Assembly: GCA_036160955.1 (NCBI GenBank)
Contig: JAYYDJ010000040.1
Coordinates: 1-5,119, forward strand
From: GCA-2699365 sp036160955
GTDB lineage: Bacteria > Verrucomicrobiota > Verrucomicrobiia > Opitutales > Coraliomargaritaceae
Direction: 5' to 3'
DNA: 5,119 nucleotides
This document shows, piece by piece, positions 1 through 5,119 of this stretch. Position 1 is the stretch's first letter. The number at the start of each line of letters is the position of its first letter. The notes under the pieces are model-generated. The model worked only from the letters and a program-made list of their open reading frames with translations. It was not told where the DNA came from and did no database searches. A program made the translations under genes and the position numbers.

Positions 1-362
1 GGCTTCTTATCTGAAGCAGCCGCAGTAAGAAGATCGGTTATTTTTCCTTCGAGCAACAAGCCATTATAAAAAACTATATCTGCCGCGCTCAATTTTAACA
101 GCGCATCGCGAGTTGGCTTGTATAGATGTGGATCCACTCCCTCACCAATAATGGCCTCTACTGTAGCAGTATCAGCAGCTATGATACGTACAACGTCGGC
201 GATCATACCAATTGTACAGACAATAGAATATGCACCTTCCTTATTCGATTCTTCTGCAGCGACTACGGCGTCACTTTTTACGCTACTTCGCTCACAACTG
301 GTAGCCAAGACTAGAGCGATGAGCAACCAGCCCACAGAACCTATTGAACGTACAAAATACAT
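1..362 (-). CDS. Mn/Zn ABC transporter substrate-binding lipoprotein, TroA/ZnuA family (partial, N-terminal part)
   Basis: This is the first 120 codons of a periplasmic metal-binding lipoprotein that would deliver Mn2+ or Zn2+ to an ABC importer; the rest lies beyond position 1. The ATG at 362-360 is the first start after an in-frame TAG. Residues 1-23 form a lipoprotein signal: Arg5, a hydrophobic stretch at about 7-20, and a LATSC lipobox with Cys23 as the lipidated residue. After a short polar linker the cluster A-1 fold begins: TIGMIADVV at 50-58, then the family hallmark GVDPHLYK at 75-82, whose His79 matches the first metal-ligand histidine of TroA/ZnuA, then ADIVFYNGLLLE at 94-105. The GVDPHLYK and FYNGLLLE wording resembles TroA/MntC-type proteins more than ZnuA, and no His-rich loop is seen in the visible part, so Mn is slightly favoured; metal choice is inference. 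It lies 53 bp downstream of the phosphatase gene on the same strand. Permease and ATPase genes would be expected beyond the left edge. Confidence 0.9.
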   Translation of the reverse strand, partial: MYFVRSIGSVGWLLIALVLATSCERSSVKSDAVVAAEESNKEGAYSIVCTIGMIADVVRIIAADTATVEAIIGEGVDPHLYKPTRDALLKLSAADIVFYNGLLLEGKITDLLTAAASDKK

Positions 363-415
363 ACTTTGAATAATCAAATTAGTCTAGATTATGAGTCAAC
401 TAAGAAGGTGCATAT
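363..415 (-). promoter_or_regulatory. Candidate promoter with operator-like dyad upstream of the metal-binding lipoprotein gene
   Basis: On the minus strand a -35-like TTGACT (399-394) is followed after 18 bp by GATTAT (375-370), a 4/6 match to TATAAT. A perfect inverted repeat TTTGA-ATAA-TCAAA at 365-378 covers this -10 element, and an imperfect 12-bp dyad TAGTCTAGATTA lies in the spacer at 380-391. Operators placed over the -10 are typical of metal-responsive repressors (DtxR/MntR, Fur/Zur families), but neither sequence matches a consensus that I can name. A -10 at this position would put the transcript start at or next to the ATG, giving a very short or absent leader. Alternatively the gene is simply read from the kinase/phosphatase operon. 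Confidence 0.35.
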
Positions 416-1255
416 TCAAACGACACACTGTGAAAAATAAACTGCTAGAGCAGTTGTATTATCCCTTCCATCGGTGGTGACTGCTTCTTTAACCAAGCGC
501 TCGGCAACAGAACATTCGAGATTAGAATTTGTACCCGCTAAGATACGCTTAATGCCGCTGTCCCATAACCCTTCGACAAGACCATCTGTACACAATAAAA
601 ATTGATCCCCGAGTTCATACCCTACATTACCTAGGCAAGGGTTCATCGTTTGCGTCTTTCCGCCAAGAGCTTGCTGCAAAGCATTTCTACCTGGATGCTC
701 GCGCATCTGGAGTTCATTAATCTGCCCTTTGGAGTACTGCCACCCAGCGTGCGTGTGATCCTGCGAGAGTTGGCTCAGAGTTCCGCTAGAACAAAGATGA
801 TAGATACGGCTATCGCCAACATGGCAAAAATAGAGTCTATATGGTCGCACCCAGCATAAACTAAGCGTAGCGCCCATGCCGGAAAGCTCCTCATAACTAC
901 GCCCTAAAAGTAGTAGCTCCGCGTGTATTTGCATAAATAGCTCCGACAAAATGCTCTGAAAATCAATCTCTTCACCCTGCTCAGCTGCGGCTAAGGATTG
1001 AGGTAATAAGTTTGTAATTTTGTCGACTGCTACCTGACTGGCAAACTCTCCTGCATTAGCGCCGCCCATTCCATCACTAACGGCGATCACATAATCGCAG
1101 CCGTGAAGCTTGGCATGGCCATACTTCCCAAGTCGCCGTACACCTTCAGCATCAATCGCCAGAGCTAAAAATGCATCTTCATTTTTTTTTCGGTAGCGGC
1201 CCACATCGGTGCATGCAGACCAGTGTATTGCTGAATATGTAGTCTTTTTAGGCAT
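416..1255 (-). CDS. PP2C-family (PPM) serine/threonine protein phosphatase
   Basis: This is a complete 279-residue cytosolic metal-dependent phosphatase that removes phosphate from Ser/Thr residues. The standard PP2C motifs occur in order: GRYRKKNEDAF at 19-29, with the NED metal-site segment; VSDGMGGANAGE at 59-70, with Asp61 and Gly62 as metal-site residues; GMGATL at 126-131; HVGDSRIY at 145-152; LSQDHT at 163-168; LCTDGLVEGL at 221-230 with Asp224; and DGRDNTTALAV at 262-272 with Asp265. No transmembrane or sensor domain is attached, so it is a stand-alone catalytic domain of normal length for bacterial members such as Stp/PrpC. All expected acidic metal ligands are present, so it should be active with Mn2+ or Mg2+. 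The ATG sits one base after the TAG of the upstream kinase-like gene, which implies translational coupling and a shared role. It has no recognisable Shine-Dalgarno sequence. Confidence 0.95.
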   Translation of the reverse strand: MPKKTTYSAIHWSACTDVGRYRKKNEDAFLALAIDAEGVRRLGKYGHAKLHGCDYVIAVSDGMGGANAGEFASQVAVDKITNLLPQSLAAAEQGEEIDFQSILSELFMQIHAELLLLGRSYEELSGMGATLSLCWVRPYRLYFCHVGDSRIYHLCSSGTLSQLSQDHTHAGWQYSKGQINELQMREHPGRNALQQALGGKTQTMNPCLGNVGYELGDQFLLCTDGLVEGLWDSGIKRILAGTNSNLECSVAERLVKEAVTTDGRDNTTALAVYFSQCVV

Positions 1256-1256
1256 A

Positions 1257-1709
1257 CTATTTAGACGATTTGGGTGGGTAGTTCCACTTTGAGCGATCTG
1301 CCACTGATGTAATAATTGGAGCTGGCGGGTGCCCTGGCTCTAAGATAGAAGAAAATTCAAAGTCGATGATATTGAACTGCCCCTGTTGTTCATTATACGT
1401 AATATTACGTACTTCTGCGTCCCCGTGTAGCACCCCAAACTGCTCTAGCTTAGCAAACATTTGTTGGCATTTAGCTTTACTTACATGCTCTGCCCGCTGC
1501 CCTGCATTGCTCGTTATTAAGTACAGTTCGTTAGGATCACTGCTAATTAGGCGAGGGACAAATGCACAACCTTTTTGAGCGAGAAATTCGAGTACACGCT
1601 GTTCATTCGCAAATCGCTCCCTAGCCTGCGGACCCTTAAAGTGCTTATGCACTCGCCCATCATAGCCAATGCGCACAAGAGCTCGTGCTGTATTTTTTGC
1701 CTCTTGCAT
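1257..1709 (-). CDS. Minimal kinase-fold phosphotransferase (RIO/Bud32/APH-like), about 150 aa
   Basis: This small protein carries the core residues of the protein-kinase-like fold, so it probably transfers phosphate from ATP to an unknown protein or small molecule. Numbered from the ATG at 1709, these are: a short N-lobe with VHKHF (Lys22, beta-3 lysine), FANEQ (Glu36, the alpha-C glutamate), the catalytic loop VLHGDAEVRN (93-102; Asp97, Asn102), and NIIDFEFS (113-120; Asp116), where DFE replaces the usual DFG. HGD in place of HRD and the short length recall Bud32, RIO and lipopolysaccharide/aminoglycoside kinases. It stops about 34 residues after the DFE motif, so there is no room for the C-lobe helices and substrate-binding segment of a Hanks-type kinase; a Pro-rich tail (GHPPAP) follows. 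The in-frame TTG at 1715 could also be the start, but ATG is preferred; neither has a Shine-Dalgarno sequence. The stop codon lies one base before the PP2C start, so the pair probably forms an opposing kinase/phosphatase set. The substrate is not predictable. Confidence 0.75.
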   Translation of the reverse strand: MQEAKNTARALVRIGYDGRVHKHFKGPQARERFANEQRVLEFLAQKGCAFVPRLISSDPNELYLITSNAGQRAEHVSKAKCQQMFAKLEQFGVLHGDAEVRNITYNEQQGQFNIIDFEFSSILEPGHPPAPIITSVADRSKWNYPPKSSK

Positions 1710-1839
1710 AGACAACGAGACTGTATGATTACTCGCTTGAAAGCAAGACAGGTGGCTTAAAATAATTAAGTGGGCAATTGTAGGACTAAATAAGCATGAA
1801 AATGATTAAAAAAAATAAATAATACTTGCGGCTATTCGG

Positions 1840-1855
1840 TGGCATGCATTGTGCT
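1840..1855 (+). promoter_or_regulatory. Candidate sigma-54 (-24/-12) promoter for glutamine synthetase
   Basis: The sequence TGGCATGCATTGTGCT has the obligatory GG (1841-1842) and GC (1853-1854) exactly 10 bp apart. It matches 10 of the 12 defined positions of the sigma-54 consensus TGGCACG-N4-TTGCW; the mismatches are T for C at 1845 and G for T at 1851. It points towards the glutamine synthetase gene, with a predicted transcript start near 1866 and a leader of about 85 nt. Sigma-54 control of glutamine synthetase by nitrogen status is well known in Proteobacteria. No clear -35/-10 pair competes in this region. No convincing NtrC-type enhancer was found upstream, which keeps the confidence moderate. 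Confidence 0.5.
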
Positions 1856-1875
1856 ACACGGAGCGTTCATTGTGC
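1847..1875 (+). repeat. Pair of direct repeats CATTGTGC, 21 bp apart
   Basis: CATTGTGC occurs at 1847-1854 and again at 1868-1875. The start-to-start distance is 21 bp, close to two helical turns, so both copies face the same side of the DNA. The first copy overlaps the -12 part of the candidate sigma-54 promoter and the second lies just after the predicted start site. This could be a tandem binding site for a regulator, or chance. Confidence 0.3.
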
Positions 1876-1950
1876 GGTCATTTTTTTCTGCATAACCGCT
1901 AACTTAATCATACTTTAACAGTCAAAATAGACACAACATCCAGTAAAATT

Positions 1951-2982
1951 ATGGCGAAAATCAAACTCGAATACCTCTGGCTAGATGGTTACACACCCGT
2001 TGCCAACCTCCGTGGTAAAACAAAAATTGAAGAAGGTGATCCAAGCACATTCTCCCTAGGCGATTGCCCAATGTGGGGTTTTGACGGTAGTTCCACCCAA
2101 CAAGCTGATGGCAGCAGTTCCGATTGTCTTCTTAAACCTGTAGCAATCTATCCAGACTGCACACGCAGCAATGCCTTCCTAGTTATGTGTGAAGTGCTCA
2201 TGCCGGACGGCTCTGCTCACCCATCGAATGCGCGCGCTACCATACCAGAAGACGAAGGTCTCTGGGTGGGGCTTGAACAAGAATATTTCTTAATGCAAGA
2301 TGGTCGTCCGCTTGGTTGGCCAGAAGACCCGGACAGCTACCCTGCTCCACAAGGAGAGTACTACACAGGTGTAGGATTCTCAAATGTGGGTGATGTAGCT
2401 CGTCAAATCGTAGAAGAGCATCTTAATATTTGCTTGGAAGCAGGTATCAACCACGAGGGCATTAATGCTGAAGTAGCAAAAGGTCAGTGGGAATTCCAAA
2501 TCTTCGGTAAGGGCTCACACAACGCTTGTGACCAAGTATGGGTTGCTCGCTATATACTACTTCGCCTTTGCGAACAATATGGCGTGGACGTTGAGTGGCA
2601 CTGCAAACCATTTAAAGGCGACTGGAATGGCTCTGGTATGCACTGTAACTTCTCTACTGAGTACATGCGCTCAACTGGAGGTAAAGAGTACTTCCTCAAG
2701 CTCATGGACAAGTTTGAAGAGTACAAGGATGAGCACATTGCAGCCTACGGCCCTGACAATCATATGCGCCTCACCGGACTTCACGAGACACAGTCAATCG
2801 ACAAATTCTCATGGGGTGTAGCTGACCGCGGTGCATCGATCCGTGTTCCACATGGATTTGTTAAAGACGATGCTTACAAAGGTTATCTCGAAGATCGTCG
2901 CCCAAATTCTCAGGGAGACCCTTACAAGATCGTTTCGCGTGTATCGCAGACTGTTGCTGAGGTCGAATCCGCTTACAAATAA
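1951..2982 (+). CDS. glnII: Glutamine synthetase type II (GSII, eukaryote-like short form)
   Basis: This cytosolic enzyme makes glutamine from glutamate, ammonia and ATP, the main ammonia-assimilation step. At 343 residues it has the length of the short eukaryote-like GSII form, not the roughly 470-residue GSI. Visible motifs: an N-terminal beta-grasp domain with LEYLWLDGYTP (6-16) and WGFDGSST (42-49); the metal/glutamate-site GLEQEYF (107-113; Glu109 and Glu111); NAEVAKGQWEFQ (172-183); GDWNGSGMHCNFST (223-236; His231); NHMRLTGLHE (270-279; Arg273); RGASIRVP (293-300); and LEDRRPNS (313-320; Glu314, Arg316). The active site is complete. GSII lacks the NLYDLP tyrosine that GlnE adenylylates in GSI, so control should be transcriptional or by feedback. 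It has its own candidate sigma-54 promoter upstream and a strong terminator 35 bp after the stop, so it is probably monocistronic. No Shine-Dalgarno sequence precedes the ATG; the start is fixed by the conserved N-terminus. Confidence 0.97.
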   Translation: MAKIKLEYLWLDGYTPVANLRGKTKIEEGDPSTFSLGDCPMWGFDGSSTQQADGSSSDCLLKPVAIYPDCTRSNAFLVMCEVLMPDGSAHPSNARATIPEDEGLWVGLEQEYFLMQDGRPLGWPEDPDSYPAPQGEYYTGVGFSNVGDVARQIVEEHLNICLEAGINHEGINAEVAKGQWEFQIFGKGSHNACDQVWVARYILLRLCEQYGVDVEWHCKPFKGDWNGSGMHCNFSTEYMRSTGGKEYFLKLMDKFEEYKDEHIAAYGPDNHMRLTGLHETQSIDKFSWGVADRGASIRVPHGFVKDDAYKGYLEDRRPNSQGDPYKIVSRVSQTVAEVESAYK

Positions 2983-3016
2983 GCGGACACGATTCTTGCA
3001 ATACAACGATTTAATC

Positions 3017-3048
3017 AACGCCGCTCCGTATTGGAGCGGCGTTTTTTT
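3017..3048 (+). terminator. Rho-independent terminator of glutamine synthetase
   Basis: An 11-bp perfect GC-rich stem (AACGCCGCTCC at 3017-3027 with GGAGCGGCGTT at 3033-3043) closes a 5-nt loop GTATT and runs into seven consecutive T residues (3042-3048). It lies 35 bp after the synthetase stop codon. It separates that transcript from the tRNA and sugar genes downstream. Confidence 0.95.
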
Positions 3049-3070
3049 GGCGTTGCTCACAGCTTTTCTG

Positions 3071-3098
3071 TTGACGCACTTAATCTCCAAGGCAAATT
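3071..3098 (+). promoter_or_regulatory. Candidate promoter for tRNA-Ala
   Basis: TTGACG (3071-3076) is a 5/6 match to the -35 consensus. With a 16-bp spacer the -10 position holds CAAATT (3093-3098), only 3/6. The transcript would start near 3105, about 10 nt before the mature tRNA. The element sits in the short stretch between the terminator and the tRNA, where a promoter is needed, but the -10 is weak. Confidence 0.35.
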
Positions 3099-3115
3099 CC
3101 CTGGTTTCCTGTTGA

Positions 3116-3191
<76 letters not shown>

Positions 3192-3200
3192 CCCTTTTTA

Positions 3201-3228
3201 TTGGGTAGACCGCTTATACAATTATAGT
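3201..3228 (+). promoter_or_regulatory. Candidate promoter of the deoxy-sugar oxidation operon
   Basis: TTGGGT (3201-3206) followed after 16 bp by TATAGT (3223-3228, 5/6 match to TATAAT) lies directly before the ATG at 3234; an overlapping TACAAT (3217-3222) is an alternative -10. Either would give a transcript starting within a few bases of the start codon, that is, a leaderless or nearly leaderless mRNA. Readthrough from the tRNA is the alternative, because only a weak hairpin (ACCC/GGGT around 3191-3206) follows it. Confidence 0.35.
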
Positions 3229-3233
3229 ACCAT

Positions 3234-4241
3234 ATGCCAATCGAACTACCAAAAATTATATTTGGTTCTAGCGCACTCGGTAACCTCTACCGTGTCGTGC
3301 CGGATGCTACAAAACTTAGCATTGTAGATAACTGGATTCGTTACCAGAGAAATGCTGTAATCGACTCTGCTGGTAAGTACGGTGCAGGTCTTGCGCTGGA
3401 AAACATAGGACGCTTCCTAAAAAAACTAAAAGTCGATCCAGCCAGTATATTAATAAGTAACAAGCTCGGCTGGAAGCGTATCCCTCTAACTAGCAAAGAA
3501 CCGACCTTCGAAAAAGGCGCTTGGTTCGGCATAGAATATGACGCGGTACAGTGCATCAGCTATGATGGCATTCTCGAGTGTTATCATCAAGGAAACGAGT
3601 TACTCGGCGACTACAGGGCACAGCTTCTGTCTGTCCATGATCCAGACGAATATCTAAATAATGCAAAAACAGAGGCCGAACGAAAGGAACGTTACAGAGA
3701 TATTATAAATGCATACCAAGCACTGTCCGAATTACGCGATTCAGGTTGTGCACTAGGTATTGGAGTAGGCTCCAAGGACTGGAAGATTATTCAACGCTTG
3801 TACGATGATGGCATCCACTTTGATTGGGTGATGCTTGCTAATAGTTTTACTCTACTTACACATCCTCCTGAAGTAATGGAATTTATTCATACCTTACACG
3901 AAACAGGTATCCAAATTATTAACTCTGCAGTATTCAATGCAGGATTCTTAACAGGAGGTCAATATTTCGACTACCAAGTTGTCTCCCGCGATAGTCACTC
4001 AAACTTGTTTAAATGGCGAGATTACTTTATAGATACATGTGAACAACACAACATCTCACCGGCATTAGCATGCTGTCAATTCGCCCTATCCCCACCTGGC
4101 GTGGTCTCACTCGCACTAAATACCAGCAACCCAGAACGTGTTGCCGATAATGTAAAATTTGCAAATGAAAAGATACCTCCCAATTTTTGGAAAGCCCTTA
4201 AAGAAAACCGATTACTCGAAGAAAATTACCCCTATCTCTAA
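3234..4241 (+). CDS. Aldo/keto reductase, L-fucose / D-threo-aldose 1-dehydrogenase type
   Basis: This is a 335-residue cytosolic TIM-barrel oxidoreductase that should oxidise C1 of a free aldose with NAD(P)+ to give the aldonolactone. The start PKIIFGSSALGNLY (6-19) matches the opening strand of the family. The AKR catalytic tetrad is complete: Asp44 and Tyr49 in VIDSAGKYG (42-50), Lys77 in ISNKLGW (74-80), and His135 in LSVHDPDEY (132-140). Further family segments are GIGVGSKDW (175-183), ANSFTLL (202-208) and INSAVFNAGFLTGG (229-242), which fit the D-threo-aldose 1-dehydrogenase/L-fucose dehydrogenase branch. Length is usual for that branch. It ends in tandem stops TAA-TAA, and the next gene, a lactonase-type amidohydrolase, begins immediately after, so the product of this enzyme is probably the substrate of the next. 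L-fucose is the favoured substrate; D-arabinose, L-galactose or another sugar remains possible. No Shine-Dalgarno sequence is seen. Confidence 0.88.
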   Translation: MPIELPKIIFGSSALGNLYRVVPDATKLSIVDNWIRYQRNAVIDSAGKYGAGLALENIGRFLKKLKVDPASILISNKLGWKRIPLTSKEPTFEKGAWFGIEYDAVQCISYDGILECYHQGNELLGDYRAQLLSVHDPDEYLNNAKTEAERKERYRDIINAYQALSELRDSGCALGIGVGSKDWKIIQRLYDDGIHFDWVMLANSFTLLTHPPEVMEFIHTLHETGIQIINSAVFNAGFLTGGQYFDYQVVSRDSHSNLFKWRDYFIDTCEQHNISPALACCQFALSPPGVVSLALNTSNPERVADNVKFANEKIPPNFWKALKENRLLEENYPYL

Positions 4242-4244
4242 TAA

Positions 4245-5069
4245 ATGGTTATAGATTCACATCAACACTTTTGGAATTACGATCCTATTGAATTCGACTG
4301 GATCGATGAGAGCATGCGTAGTATTCGCCGAAGCTTTTTACCAGATGATTTAGAAGAACAGATTAATACAGTCGGCATTGATGGTGTGATCAGTGTACAA
4401 GCACGACAGACCTTAGAAGAAACCGACTTTCTCCTAAAACAAGCACAGGCAAACGATTTTATCAAAGGTGTAGTCGGCTGGTTACCCCTTGCAGATAAAA
4501 GTATAAACGAAATATTAGAACGCTACAGTGATGCCTATAAGCTAAAGTCCGTGCGCCACGTCGCACAGGGAGAGGCCAGCGGTTTCCTAGATGGTGAGGC
4601 ATTTAATCACGGGATTGAAGCCCTTAAGTCATATGATTTGGCTTACGACATTCTTATATTTGAACGTCAACTTGAAGAAGCTATTAGATTCGTCGATCGC
4701 CACCCGAACCAAGCATTCGTGCTCAATCATGTCGCCAAGCCGAAAATAAAGATCGACCAACTCGAACCATGGAAGAAAAATATAATCGAGCTTTCGAAGC
4801 GCGAAAATGTTACTTGTAAAATTTCAGGTATGGTCACTGAAGCGAATTTCCATAGTTGGAAGGAACAACAACTTCACCCTTACTTAGATACAGTTTTAGA
4901 GACCTTTGAATCAAGCCGTCTTATGTTTGGTTCTGATTGGCCCGTCTGTTTAGTTGCTTGCGATTACAAACAATGGTACGATTTGATTCGTAAATACATT
5001 CAGCCACTTTCTTTTTCCGAGAAAGCAAACATAATGGGAAACACAGCTATTAAAACTTATAAAATATAA
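4245..5069 (+). CDS. Amidohydrolase 2 family lactonase, L-fuconolactonase-like (COG3618)
   Basis: This is a 274-residue metal-type TIM-barrel hydrolase that probably opens the sugar lactone made by the preceding dehydrogenase to the free aldonic acid. Family marks in order: VIDSHQHFWNYDP (2-14) with the His6/His8 pair; FLPDDL (31-36); GVISVQA (47-53); VRHVAQGE (103-110) with His105; VLNHVAKP (159-166) with His162; CKISGMVTE (191-199); and FGSDWPVC (228-235), where Asp231 is the conserved catalytic/metal aspartate. The full length and all these motifs suggest an active enzyme. Close relatives hydrolyse L-fucono-, L-rhamnono- or 2-pyrone-4,6-dicarboxylate lactones; the neighbour upstream favours a fuconolactone. 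The gene starts 3 bp after the dehydrogenase stop and ends 4 bp before the next start, so it is the middle of a tight operon. The ATG is supported by the conserved DSHQHFW segment right after it. No Shine-Dalgarno sequence is visible. Confidence 0.87.
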   Translation: MVIDSHQHFWNYDPIEFDWIDESMRSIRRSFLPDDLEEQINTVGIDGVISVQARQTLEETDFLLKQAQANDFIKGVVGWLPLADKSINEILERYSDAYKLKSVRHVAQGEASGFLDGEAFNHGIEALKSYDLAYDILIFERQLEEAIRFVDRHPNQAFVLNHVAKPKIKIDQLEPWKKNIIELSKRENVTCKISGMVTEANFHSWKEQQLHPYLDTVLETFESSRLMFGSDWPVCLVACDYKQWYDLIRKYIQPLSFSEKANIMGNTAIKTYKI

Positions 5070-5073
5070 GACC

Positions 5074-5119
5074 ATGAAAGCTATTAGGATTACAGAGGCT
5101 GGGAGATGCGAGATAGTTG
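5074..5119 (+). CDS. Probable zinc-type medium-chain alcohol dehydrogenase (partial, first 15 codons)
   Basis: Only MKAIRITEAGRCEIV is visible before the window ends. This opening is typical of zinc-dependent medium-chain dehydrogenases/reductases, which often begin MKAxxxxxxGxxxxV. It starts 4 bp after the lactonase stop, in the same direction, so it belongs to the same operon. In oxidative fucose pathways a dehydrogenase acts on 2-keto-3-deoxy-L-fuconate, which would fit, but the assignment rests on 15 residues and context only. Confidence 0.55.
   Translation, partial: MKAIRITEAGRCEIV

Larger units (their letters stand above)
1716..1950. promoter_or_regulatory. Divergent intergenic region between the kinase-like gene and glutamine synthetase
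   Basis: This AT-rich region of about 235 bp must hold the promoters for both directions. Towards glutamine synthetase it contains a sigma-54-type promoter and a pair of direct repeats, listed separately. Towards the kinase the best -10 candidate is TACAAT on the minus strand (1782-1777), with only a poor -35. A short dyad CTTAA-AATAA-TTAAG lies at 1756-1770, between that -10 and the gene, where it could act as an operator. A run of A-rich sequence at 1801-1822 might bend DNA. I see no small ORF of convincing quality and no riboswitch that I recognise. Confidence 0.5.

Noticed and set aside
118..369. Plus-strand ORF of 83 codons at the left end
   Set aside because: It is the antisense shadow of the TroA/ZnuA-type gene, whose signal peptide and GVDPHLYK motif are unmistakable on the minus strand.
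1826..1844. Possible NtrC-type site (TGCGGC-N5-GGTGGC) upstream of glutamine synthetase
   Set aside because: Each half matches TGCACC/GGTGCA only weakly and the site overlaps the -24 element, so it is not a typical enhancer.
1874..1899. Inverted repeat GCGGT/ACCGC in the glutamine synthetase leader
   Set aside because: Only 5 bp per arm around a 16-nt loop; too weak to call a riboswitch, attenuator or operator.
2809..3115. Overlapping ORFs on both strands across the end of glutamine synthetase and the terminator
   Set aside because: They run through the conserved C-terminus of the synthetase and the terminator hairpin; their translations show no recognisable motif.

Overview
The window looks like ordinary chromosome from a Gram-negative bacterium, most likely of the Planctomycetes-Verrucomicrobia-Chlamydiae/Lentisphaerae side (a marine Verrucomicrobia/Opitutae-type genome would be my first guess). 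This is inferred from a short type II glutamine synthetase, a PP2C phosphatase next to a minimal kinase, an apparently non-phosphorylative L-fucose-type sugar pathway, and the absence of clear Shine-Dalgarno sequences before the genes. No 16S or other decisive marker is present, so the taxonomy is tentative.

Left part (1-1715, all minus strand): three genes read leftwards. First comes a very small kinase-fold protein, then, one base after its stop, a PP2C-family phosphatase, then after a 53-bp gap the N-terminal 120 codons of a TroA/ZnuA-type Mn/Zn-binding lipoprotein that runs off the window edge. The gap before the metal-binding protein holds a promoter-like pair and a perfect dyad over its -10 region, which suggests a separately controlled metal-uptake operon.

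Middle (1716-3191): a divergent, AT-rich intergenic region of about 240 bp separates the kinase from glutamine synthetase type II. It carries a good candidate sigma-54 (-24/-12) promoter pointing at the glutamine synthetase gene and a pair of 8-bp direct repeats 21 bp apart. The synthetase gene ends at a strong intrinsic terminator. A complete tRNA-Ala(GGC) gene with encoded CCA follows.

Right part (3192-5119, plus strand): a compact operon begins with an aldo/keto reductase of the D-threo-aldose/L-fucose 1-dehydrogenase type. Three bases later comes a COG3618-type amidohydrolase (L-fuconolactonase-like), and four bases after that the first 15 codons of a probable zinc-type medium-chain dehydrogenase. 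Together these fit oxidation of a 6-deoxy sugar (L-fucose most likely) to its lactone, lactone hydrolysis to the sugar acid, and a later dehydrogenase step. The sugar substrate is inferred from family and gene order and is not proven by the sequence.

I see no CRISPR array, insertion sequence, phage gene or clearly novel system. The points most worth a second look are the minimal kinase/PP2C pair beside a Mn/Zn-uptake gene, the possible sigma-54 control of glutamine synthetase, and the lack of ribosome-binding sites.
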